Shown here: piece by piece, positions 44,218 to 52,900 of the stretch
How positions within the stretch are numbered: the stretch's first letter is position 1
Layout: each line of letters begins with the position of its first letter
Assembly (NCBI GenBank): GCA_030692565.1
Contig: JAUYAO010000050.1
Location: forward strand, 39,262 to 103,261
DNA from: Nitrospira sp.
GTDB taxonomy: Bacteria > Nitrospirota > Nitrospiria > Nitrospirales > Nitrospiraceae
Reading direction: 5' to 3'
DNA length: 64,000 nucleotides
Notes under the pieces: model-generated
What the model was told of the DNA's origin: nothing
Seen by the model: the letters and a program-made list of their open reading frames with translations, nothing else
The model's database searches: none
Translations under genes and position numbers: made by a program

Positions 44218-45714
44218 ATGATTGATGCAAGCAGGCCAGAGGGCGACCAGACAGGTTTCGCCGAAACAGGAAGGGCCGAGACGCCATCGCCATTTAACGG
44301 GCCTGATCGCCCGCGCTTTTCGTTCGGGGTCAGTCTGTTTGCTGCGACGCTGCTCCTCACGGCGTTGGGGGCGCTGCTCTGGCTATCCTCCAATTCACCC
44401 AAGCTTGATCGATTCGAGGATCCTGAGCGGGCGCTGGACCTGATGGTCAGCCGGACGATGGAGGCGCAAGACGGCTTGCTGCTGGCGCCGGACTGGCAGC
44501 AGCGAGTCACAGAGTGGACGGCCGGCAGCAATGATGTCGAGCGGGCGCAGGCGATCCAGTGGTACCAAGAACTTGTGGCCGCGACCGCATCGCCGGAAGC
44601 GAAATTGCGATTGGCGATTCTGCAGGCCGAATCCGGTCATCCATCGGAAGCGCTGGCCGCCGCCAACATCTGGGCCGAGGAGGATGCGCCGCTGTTTCTC
44701 TACGCAGCGTTCATCGACGCCGCCTATGGCGAGGGCTCGCTCACGAGCGAACGTGAAGTGGAATTGCAGGCTGCCTTGGCTGAGGCCCTCCCGGCCGGGT
44801 GGTTCTACAATCATCTCGCGGCAGCCTTGGCTGAGCGAGCGGGTGACGTGGCCTTGGGCGCGACCGTGCGCGAACAGATGCATGCCCGCGGGGCGCGGAT
44901 CCAAGGGTTCTCACAACTGCTCACGGGCCTGGAGCTGTTGGGGCTGATCGGCGGATCCCTCATGCTGCTGCGATTTGCCTGGCTAGGGATTCGACGGGTC
45001 GATGGCCTGCGTTTGCATCAGCCCGGGGTGCCGCCGCCCTGGCCCGGAGGCATCGGCACGGCAGTGCTCTTGCGGGGCGGGGCACTGGGCGCGGTGCTCT
45101 CGTTGGCATTCATTTCAATGGCGCCCGCAGAGAATGTCTCTCTGCGCGCCGTCGCGATTCCGATGGCTAACCTGCCGTTGTTGGGGATGGCGTACTACTA
45201 TCTGCTCAGACCATCGGGGCTGAGTTTCCTCACCGGGTTTGGCCTTCAGATCCAGTGGAGGCAGGTCGGGCGGCTGGCGGGTGTGGTGCTCGCGGTGGTC
45301 GCGGCCGGGCTATGGGGCGAGTGGGTGATGGGGCGGCTTGCCGAGTCGTTGCACCTGGCCAACCACTGGACGGAATGGTTCGACCCTGATCTGGTGTGGG
45401 CCTCAGGCTCGGTGTTGACGATCAGCTTGCTGGAGTATGTGGTCTTTGCGCCGATTTTCGAAGAGCTGGCGTTTCGCGGCATCTTGTATGCGATCCTGCG
45501 CCGCCGCTTGAATCCATTACCGGCGGCCCTCATCAGCGCCGGCATCTTTGCCCTTGCGCACGGGTACGGCCTCATCGGCTTTCTCAGCGTGCTGTGGAGC
45601 GGCGTGCTCTGGGCCTGGCTCTATGAGCGAACCGGCAGCCTAATCCCCGGCATGATTGCGCATGCAACGAACAATCTGCTGGTGTGTCTGGCCGTGATGG
45701 CCCTCCTTCGTTGA
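44218..45714 (+). CDS. CPBP-family intramembrane metalloprotease
   Basis: The 498-residue protein has a hydrophobic C-terminal part with the Abi/CPBP motifs: FEELAFRG (EExxxR), the FALAHG motif (FxxxH) and HATNNLL (HxxxN), which together form the zinc-dependent protease site. Helices lie around these from about residue 230 onward. The N-terminal 200 residues, with one helix near residue 40 and a helical region outside the membrane, are not typical of small CPBP proteins and may recognise substrate. Substrate unknown. It stands alone. Confidence 0.88.
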   Translation: MIDASRPEGDQTGFAETGRAETPSPFNGPDRPRFSFGVSLFAATLLLTALGALLWLSSNSPKLDRFEDPERALDLMVSRTMEAQDGLLLAPDWQQRVTEWTAGSNDVERAQAIQWYQELVAATASPEAKLRLAILQAESGHPSEALAAANIWAEEDAPLFLYAAFIDAAYGEGSLTSEREVELQAALAEALPAGWFYNHLAAALAERAGDVALGATVREQMHARGARIQGFSQLLTGLELLGLIGGSLMLLRFAWLGIRRVDGLRLHQPGVPPPWPGGIGTAVLLRGGALGAVLSLAFISMAPAENVSLRAVAIPMANLPLLGMAYYYLLRPSGLSFLTGFGLQIQWRQVGRLAGVVLAVVAAGLWGEWVMGRLAESLHLANHWTEWFDPDLVWASGSVLTISLLEYVVFAPIFEELAFRGILYAILRRRLNPLPAALISAGIFALAHGYGLIGFLSVLWSGVLWAWLYERTGSLIPGMIAHATNNLLVCLAVMALLR

Positions 45715-45965
45715 ACAGGTTCAGCATTCTCTGGTGCCGAATCGTTATCTTCACAGGGCATTCCCGGAAAGAGCGATCTATTCTCGTGAACGGATTGATT
45801 TTGGAAGATCGCTATACTTTTGCTAAGTATCAATTCCAAGCCTTTTCCAAGTACGTGGAGGGGTCGACAGAATAGAAATGCGCCTGCTATCGTACTTCAT
45901 CGGGAGTGTTGCCTCAGGACAGTTGACAGTTTCAAGCTCGATGGTTGAAAGAGAACAATGCGCCC

Positions 45966-47687
45966 ATGACTGTCACTTCAAGCGCTCGCATCAAACGAAC
46001 GATCCTCTTCATCACCGGCGTGCTGTTTGTTGGAGGGGCAGTCATTGCATTTAAGCTCGGGTTGTCGACCGCCGTGCCGGACGCACGGCATCTGTTTAGT
46101 ATTCTGGGTACATCCTACTTTCTCGCATGGGGCGCATACGCGCTGCTCTCGCATATCCCGCGGGAGGAAATCAGAAGCCAATTCGTATTGATGACACTGT
46201 CTCTTGCGGCGGTGCTCCTTTTGGCCGAAGTTCCTGTCTGGCTCAATCTCATCGATTATAGAAAGACGTTCGGGACCACCAGCTTTCTTCCCTGGGAGCA
46301 ACCCAATTACGTTCCGGATCGTGAGCTGTTGGCGGTTCCACGTCCCGGGTCCACCGTGAAGACGGTGTTCGGCCGGGGCAACATCGGCGAAGGCATCTGT
46401 CTTCCGGTCCGGCCGTTCGAACCCTTCGATGTCAAGTACGACAAAAATGGATTCAGAAACGATCAGGATCTCGCAGAGGCGGAAGTCGCCGTCATCGGGG
46501 ATTCGTATGTGGAGTCTCCTATGATGCCAGGATCGGTTCTCGCGACGACTCGATTAGCGGAGTTGTACGGAGGAGTTGTCGCTAACCTCGGACAATCCGG
46601 CTATGGTCCTCAGCAGGAGTTGGCGGTGTTGAAGCGTTATGCTCTTCCTCTTCGCCCAAAGTGGATCGTGTGGGTCTTCTACGAAGGCAATGATCTTGTT
46701 GACGCCCAAAGTTACGAGGACCGGGTGTCTGCTCTGAACGGCATGTGGAATAGGATGAGTCTGGCCTGGGACCGTTCGTTTTTTCTCAATAGCCTCATGG
46801 CGCTGGCACGATGGATCCATGGTTGTGTGCCGAACCAGCGGATCGCAGGGAATTATGGCTTGATTGATGGCGGGGACGGTCACGAGCAACGGATCTATTT
46901 CCTGGATCACACTTCATCCGTCGTGCCGACTGGACAGGAATTGAAGGCGTTACAGACAACCGCGAACGCTCTCAAGGAGGCCTATGAATTGGCTCAAAGC
47001 AAGGGCGCAGGCTTTATGGTCGCATTTGCTCCGACTAAGTTCAGGGTGTATCACGACATTGCCCGGTTTGATGGAAATGCACAGGGGGATCTGAAGTGGT
47101 GGGAGTTGAACGATTTGCCGGAACGGCTCCGTCGATTGGTAGCGGATATTTCACCGGACATCCACTATGTCGACCTCACGCCTGCGCTGTCGGCTGCGGC
47201 AAAGGCAAAGCAGCTGGTATTTATCCCTGACGACACCCATTGGACTAGCGATGGCCATCGTGTCGTGGCCGAGACGCTGCACCACGCACTCGCCTACGCG
47301 GGACGGGAATCATCCGTAAGTTATGAAAGCAGGACGCATGCAAAGGCCGGCGGCAGTGTGGACATCGCCAAGGGTGCCATGATGGTGCGGAATAAGGACG
47401 GGACCATTCGCTACTGGAGCGATAGGGCAAGCGAGTTGTACGGATGGGACAAGAAGAGCGCACTGGGGAAGGTGTCTCACCAGCTTCTCCATACGATATT
47501 TCCCGTTTCGCTTGAGCATATCGAAGCAGAGCTTTTAGCAAGAGGGTTTTGGGAGGGGCGCCTGATTCATGAGCGACGCGACGGCACGAAAGTCACGGTC
47601 TTCAGTCGCTGGGAGCTCCAGCAGGATGTCGACGCCAAGGGCCAATCAATCACCATCGTAGAAATCAATAGGGAGTCGCCTGCGTAA
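45966..47687 (+). CDS. Membrane SGNH-type hydrolase fused to a C-terminal PAS domain
   Basis: From ATG 45966, with GAAAGAGAA upstream, the product has 573 residues. Three hydrophobic helices lie at about 10-95. An SGNH fold follows: AVIGDSYVES with the catalytic Ser near residue 180, LGQSGYGPQQE, and the catalytic DDTHWTSDGH near residue 425. The C-terminal about 105 residues form a PAS domain (IRYWSDRASELYGWDKKSALGK, ERRDGTKVTVFSRWELQQD). SGNH proteins of this kind esterify or de-esterify glycans. A PAS tail is unusual for them; which side of the membrane it faces is not clear from sequence. Confidence 0.75.
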   Translation: MTVTSSARIKRTILFITGVLFVGGAVIAFKLGLSTAVPDARHLFSILGTSYFLAWGAYALLSHIPREEIRSQFVLMTLSLAAVLLLAEVPVWLNLIDYRKTFGTTSFLPWEQPNYVPDRELLAVPRPGSTVKTVFGRGNIGEGICLPVRPFEPFDVKYDKNGFRNDQDLAEAEVAVIGDSYVESPMMPGSVLATTRLAELYGGVVANLGQSGYGPQQELAVLKRYALPLRPKWIVWVFYEGNDLVDAQSYEDRVSALNGMWNRMSLAWDRSFFLNSLMALARWIHGCVPNQRIAGNYGLIDGGDGHEQRIYFLDHTSSVVPTGQELKALQTTANALKEAYELAQSKGAGFMVAFAPTKFRVYHDIARFDGNAQGDLKWWELNDLPERLRRLVADISPDIHYVDLTPALSAAAKAKQLVFIPDDTHWTSDGHRVVAETLHHALAYAGRESSVSYESRTHAKAGGSVDIAKGAMMVRNKDGTIRYWSDRASELYGWDKKSALGKVSHQLLHTIFPVSLEHIEAELLARGFWEGRLIHERRDGTKVTVFSRWELQQDVDAKGQSITIVEINRESPA

Positions 47688-47762
47688 CGGGGCATATTCA
47701 CAGGGCCGGTCGATGTATTGATAACGAGCCTGCTACGGCATGGAGGACCGCCGGGTTCATCT

Positions 47763-48554
47763 CTACGGAGAATCGAGTTCACGGAGCGAGCGGTAGAGGT
47801 CGACGTGGGCCAATTGCAGTCCGGCGTCTCGAGGAAATTTGGTAGAGACGATTCGTTTCCCCGTCTCTTTCTGCGTGGCGTTGTCAGCAGCGCGGCAAGC
47901 ATCAGGACCCATCATCGTCTCGCAGATGGCTTCCCATGTGCGCGGCTGGCCGTCGCTGACGTTGTAGACCTCGCCGGGGGTCCCTCGTTCCACGGCGGCA
48001 AGGCAGATGGCCGCGAGGTCTTCGACGTGGATCAGGTTGACGTATTTGCGCGTTGGGCCGACGCGGCCGGTTCTAATCCAGTCGAGGGGATTGCGTCCTG
48101 GGCCGTAAATGCCGGCGACGCGCAGCACGATGGCGCCATGTTTCAGGCGGAGGTGCTCTTCGCCTTGCACACGAGGCTTCGTGAGATCGATCGGGGCGGT
48201 TTCATCGATCCAAGGCGGCGGGTATGCGTGGGAGACTCCCGTGTCATAGGCGGAGGTGCTGCCGAGTACCACCAGGCGGCGGGCTGAGCCGCTCAGCGAC
48301 GCAGCGAATTGCCGGACGAGATCAAGAGGCGTTGCGGGAAAGCACCAGAGGAGATCGGCATCGTGTGGGATATTTCCCCAGGTGTCATGCTGGGATAAAT
48401 CAAACCGGAGACGGTGGGCCGGCGGCACATGGTCGAGATGCTCCTCCGGCGCGCGACTCGTGGCGTAGACCATTAGTGAGCGATCGGCGACGAGCGGCCA
48501 GAGAAAACGAGCGGTGTAGCCGGAGCCAAGTATGACGAGGGGATTGTGTGGCAC
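47763..48554 (-). CDS. NAD-dependent epimerase/dehydratase-type SDR protein
   Basis: The 263-residue protein begins LVILGSGYTARFLWPL, a Rossmann fold GxGxxA site, and has LVVLGSTSAYDT and VLRVAGIYGPGRNPL, as in short extended SDR proteins of the YeeZ type. The canonical YxxxK is replaced: the region reads WIDETAPIDLTKPRVQGEEH. This makes a catalytic dehydrogenase role doubtful. The cofactor is probably NAD(P). It is divergent from the propeller lipoprotein gene. Confidence 0.8.
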   Translation of the reverse strand: MPHNPLVILGSGYTARFLWPLVADRSLMVYATSRAPEEHLDHVPPAHRLRFDLSQHDTWGNIPHDADLLWCFPATPLDLVRQFAASLSGSARRLVVLGSTSAYDTGVSHAYPPPWIDETAPIDLTKPRVQGEEHLRLKHGAIVLRVAGIYGPGRNPLDWIRTGRVGPTRKYVNLIHVEDLAAICLAAVERGTPGEVYNVSDGQPRTWEAICETMMGPDACRAADNATQKETGKRIVSTKFPRDAGLQLAHVDLYRSLRELDSP

Positions 48555-48610
48555 GATGGAACACTCCGTCCTGTTTCACCTACAATCTGACAGCGCACAG
48601 CCGGCAAAGT

Positions 48611-48654
48611 CTATGGAAAACATGAGCGTCTCAGTTGGCATTAGTTTTCCATAG
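48611..48654. repeat. Perfect inverted repeat between divergent genes
   Basis: CTATGGAAAAC at 48611-48621 is repeated inverted as GTTTTCCATAG at 48644-48654, 22 bp apart. It lies between the SDR gene start and the propeller gene start and could be an operator or an RNA hairpin. A second short inverted element, ATAGTG/CACTAT, follows at about 48651-48665. Confidence 0.45.
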
Positions 48655-48723
48655 TGCTACACTATCAAAAGAGCAGTCGTGACTGCATAGTGTGTGAAGT
48701 AGATCAGGTGTGGAGGATGTACC

Positions 48724-49848
48724 ATGATGAAATCGTTGTCGATCATGTACGCGTTGTCAGGACTGTTTCTTCTCACCGGCTGTCCAGGTGGCGGCGATGG
48801 TCCTGGAGGCAATTTTACGCTCGGTGGGACAGCGCCGCCTGTGGTTTACACAGCGAATGGCGGGTCTCATACTATTTCTGGTTTTACGATTGGAGCGGGG
48901 GGTGTATTGAGTCCCACTTCGCCAGCGAGTATCGCTACAGGGGGAACTACATCTGAGTGGGTCGCGGTATCTCCGAACGGACAATTTCTCTATGCGTCGA
49001 ATCAAGGGTCTTCAAATATTTCGTCCTTCACAATCAATTCGGCAACGGGGGCCCTTGCTGTCACCAGCCCCGCGACTATTAGCGCGGGTGTTGGTTCTTC
49101 ACCCAGAGGGATTACGATAACTCCCAACGGACAATTTGTGTATGTGGCGAATAGTGCGACGGATACTGTAGCGGGGTTTTCAATCGGGGTCGGTGGGGTG
49201 TTGTCTGCAACCGCTCAAGGGACATTCCCAACTGGGGGTACCTTGGCGAGGGGGATTGCGGTTTCTCCAAACGGGCAATTCCTCTATGTCGCAAATTCTG
49301 GCAGCAATACCGTGTCAGGATTCACGATTGGAGCCGCTGGCGCATTGGCCAGCATAGGCACAGTCTCTACCGGGGCAGGTTCAAGCCCTGAAGGGGTTGC
49401 TATTTCTCCCAATGGGTCATTCCTCTACGTGGTCAATACGGGTTTGAAAGAAGTTGCGGCCTTTGCGATTAATGGGAGCGGTAATTTGACAGCTCTCTTG
49501 ACTCCAACATTTTCCACTGGAACTGTTGGGGCTGGTCCTCAACGGATTGTGATCTCACCGAATGGTTCATTCCTGTACGTTACCAATACACTTCATAACG
49601 AAGTTGCAAGACTTTCAATTCTCACCGGCGGGTTGTTGTCTACGCCAACAGCGACAGCTGGCTTATCCACGCCGATCGGGATTACGATTAATCCAACAGG
49701 CCAGTTTCTCTATGTGGCCAATAGTGGGAACGCGACGGTTGCAGCGTTTACAATTGATGGGACAGGGGCACTAACTCCGGCATCGCCCAGGGCCATCACT
49801 TCCGTAGGAGTGAATCCCATTGGGATTGCGACTCCTGGCCGTCCCTAA
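48724..49848 (+). CDS. Beta-propeller lipoprotein (lactonase/YncE-like)
   Basis: GGAGGA precedes the ATG at 48724. The 374-residue product is a lipoprotein with lipobox LLTGC (about residue 20), then repeated blades of about 45 residues, each with a motif like ISPNGQFLYVANSGS and a VSGFTIGAGGVL strand. The blade DNA is unusually uniform and less GC-rich than the neighbours, with many Thr, Ser and Gly codons, so recent duplication or transfer is possible. The function is probably binding rather than catalysis. Confidence 0.8.
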   Translation: MMKSLSIMYALSGLFLLTGCPGGGDGPGGNFTLGGTAPPVVYTANGGSHTISGFTIGAGGVLSPTSPASIATGGTTSEWVAVSPNGQFLYASNQGSSNISSFTINSATGALAVTSPATISAGVGSSPRGITITPNGQFVYVANSATDTVAGFSIGVGGVLSATAQGTFPTGGTLARGIAVSPNGQFLYVANSGSNTVSGFTIGAAGALASIGTVSTGAGSSPEGVAISPNGSFLYVVNTGLKEVAAFAINGSGNLTALLTPTFSTGTVGAGPQRIVISPNGSFLYVTNTLHNEVARLSILTGGLLSTPTATAGLSTPIGITINPTGQFLYVANSGNATVAAFTIDGTGALTPASPRAITSVGVNPIGIATPGRP

Positions 49849-49867
49849 GATAAGCTCGTGGATCATT

Positions 49868-49905
49868 GGCCCGTGAGATCGTATTGCCTCACGGGCCTGT
49901 TCTTT
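49868..49905 (+). terminator. Rho-independent terminator of the propeller lipoprotein
   Basis: GGCCCGTGAG and CTCACGGGCC pair perfectly over 10 bp around a 10-base loop, followed by TGTTCTTT. It begins 20 bp after the stop. Confidence 0.8.
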
Positions 49906-49972
49906 CCCTAACCACACTGTTCGCAGGACCCCGATAGAGTCCCCTTCCCCCGGCGTGGTAAGATTTCACGCC

Positions 49973-52900
49973 ATGCCACTGTCTTCTTTTCATCCCCTCA
50001 TCGCGGAATGGTTCCTGACGCAGGTCGGGCAGCCGACGGATGTGCAGCGGCAGGCCTGGCCGGCGATTCAATCAGGGGCGGATGCGCTGATTGCCGCGCC
50101 GACCGGATCAGGCAAAACCCTCGCGGCGTTTCTCTCTTGCATCGATTCTCTCTTCAAACAAGCCCTTGCTCGTGAACTCGACGATCATACGCAGGTGTTG
50201 TACGTCTCGCCGCTCAAGGCTCTGAGCAACGACATCCAGAAGAATCTTCAAAAACCACTGGCGGAGATCGGACAATTGGCTTTGCAAGCTGGCTTGCTGA
50301 TGCCGGAGCTGCGGGTACTGGTCCGCACAGGCGATACTCCGATGGCGGATCGGCAGCAGATGCTGAAGCGGCCGCCGCATATCCTCGTGACCACGCCGGA
50401 GTCGCTGTTCATCCTCCTGACGGCGGAGAAAAGCCGGCACATGTTGCAGACCGTGCGAACGGTCATCGTCGATGAAATTCATGCTCTGGCGCCGAACAAG
50501 CGGGGCGCCCATGTGGCCCTGTCGCTGGAACGACTGGAAGCGTTGACGCTGGTGAAGCCGCAACGCATCGGCTTGTCGGCGACCCAGCGACCGATCGAGC
50601 TGGTGGCGCAATTTCTGGTCGGGAGCCCCTCACCCAGCCCTCTCCCCCCAGGGGAGAGGGAAAGGGTGAGGGGATGCACGATCATCAATGTCGGGCATCG
50701 TCGCGAATTGGATCTGGCCGTTGAGGTGCCGAAGGATGAATTGAGCGCCGTGGCCACGAATGCCATCTGGTCCGATGTCTATGACCGTGTGGCTGAACTT
50801 GTGCGGCAGCATCGCTCGACGCTGGTGTTTGTGAATACCCGACGGCTGGCTGAACGGGTGTCGCACTATCTGGAAGAGCGGCTCCGCGATCTGGGCCCTG
50901 ACGTGGTAGCGGCGCATCACGGCAGTCTGTCGCGGCAGATTCGTCTGTCGGCGGAGGAACGGTTGAAGACCGGCAAGACGCGCGTCGTCATTGCCACGGC
51001 CTCGTTGGAACTGGGGATCGATGTCGGCACGGTCGATCTCGTCTGTCAGATCGGTTCGCCGAGAGCGATCGCCACCGGGCTGCAACGGATCGGCCGTGCG
51101 GGCCACTGGGTCAAGGCGATTCCCAAAGGCCGCATCTTTGCCATGACGCGGGATGAACTGTTGGAGTGCGCGGCGCTCGTGCGCGCGATCCGCCGGGGGA
51201 CGCTGGATCAGATCACGATCCCGCCTGCTCCGCTCGACATTCTTTCCCAACAGATTGTCGCAGCAGCGGCCACTCAGACCTGGACGGAAGAAGAGCTGTT
51301 CGCTTTGGTCCGTCGCGCCTATCCCTATCGGAATCTGTCGCAGGCTGAGTTCGATGGCGTGCTGCGCATGCTGGCCGATGGGATCGCCACTCAGCGGGGG
51401 CGGGGCCTGGCCTATCTGTTCCATGACCGGATCAACGGGCGGATCAAGGGGCGGCGAGGCGCGCGGCTGGCGGCGATCACCTCCGGGGGCGCCATTCCAG
51501 ATACGGCTAACTACGCGGTGGTAGCGGAGCCCGATGGGACGGTGGTGGGATCGGTCGACGAGGATTTCGCGGTGGAGAGTTTGGCTGGCGACATCATGTT
51601 GTTGGGCAATACATCGTGGCGCATCAAAGGGATCGAGGCGGGGAAGGTCCGTGTGGAAGATGCCCAGGGCGCGCCGCCGAACATTCCGTTCTGGCGTGGC
51701 GAGGCTCCGTCGAGGACAGCCGAATTATCGGCGGAGGTAGCGTCGTTGCGGCAAGAAATTACAACCAGACTGGGTCGCTCCCCTCACCCGTCCCTCTCCC
51801 CTGAGGGGAGAGGTGAAGGAGAGGGGCCGCGCATCACGCATCACGCATCACCCATCACCTGGCTTCGGAATGAATGCGCATTGGATCAGCGTGGCGCGCA
51901 GCAGGCCATCGAGTACGTGCTCACCGGCAAGGCCGTACTGGGGACCGTGCCGACGCAGGAGACGATCGTCGCCGAGCGGTTCTTCGACGAAAGCGGCGGG
52001 ATGCAGCTGGTTCTGCACGCGCCCTTCGGCGGGCGGATCAACCGGGCCTGGGGCCTCGCCCTGCGCAAGCGGTTCTGCGTTACGTTCGATTTCGAGTTAC
52101 AGGCCGCGGCGACAGATAACGGCTTGGTGATCTCGCTCGGCGAGAAGCACAGTTTCCCGCTGGAGTCCGTCTTCGGGTATCTCTACTCGAAGACGGTCCG
52201 TGAGGTGCTGATTCAGGCGGTGCTCCTCGCGCCGATGTTCGCGACGCGCTGGCGCTGGAATGCGTCGCGTTCGCTGGCGCTGCTCAGATTTTCCAACGGC
52301 AAGAAGGTGCCTCCGCAGATTCAGCGGATGAAGTCGGAAGATTTGCTCGCGGCGGTCTTCCCGGATGCGATCGCCTGCCAGGAGAATCTGACCGGCGAGC
52401 GGGCAGCCAGGCAGATTCCGGATCATCCCCTCGTGAACGAAACTATCCGAGATTGCCTGACGGAGGCGATGGATCTGGAGGGGCTGACGGCCGTGCTGAA
52501 GGCCATCGAAACCGGCACGATTCGCTGCGTCGCGGTGGATACGCCCGTGCCCTCGGTCTTTTCCCATGAGATTCTGAACGCCAACCCCTACGCGTTTCTT
52601 GATGACGCGCCGCTGGAAGAGCGCCGCGCCCGGGCGGTGGAAATGCGGCGGACGCTACCGCCGGAGATGCTCGGGCAGGTCGGCGCGCTCGACCCGGCGG
52701 CGATTGAGGAGGTCGAGCGGGAGGCGTGGCCGGTGGTCCGGGATGCCGACGAACTGCACGATGCGTTGCTGACACTGCTTTGGGTGCCGGTCCAGGAGGG
52801 AGAGCGTTGGACAGCGTTCCTGCCGCCATTGATAGAAGCGGGACGTGCAGTGGTGATCAAGACTCCCCTCTCCTCAATCCTCTCCCCTGAGGGGAGAGGA

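Noticed and set aside
45684..45875. 63-codon frame after the CPBP protease gene
   Set aside because: It overlaps the end of that gene, lacks a ribosome-binding site and has no recognisable features; the 251-bp gap is otherwise empty.
51831..51858. CRISPR-like short repeats
   Set aside because: The units are only 7 bp with no spacers, and they are translated in frame inside lhr.
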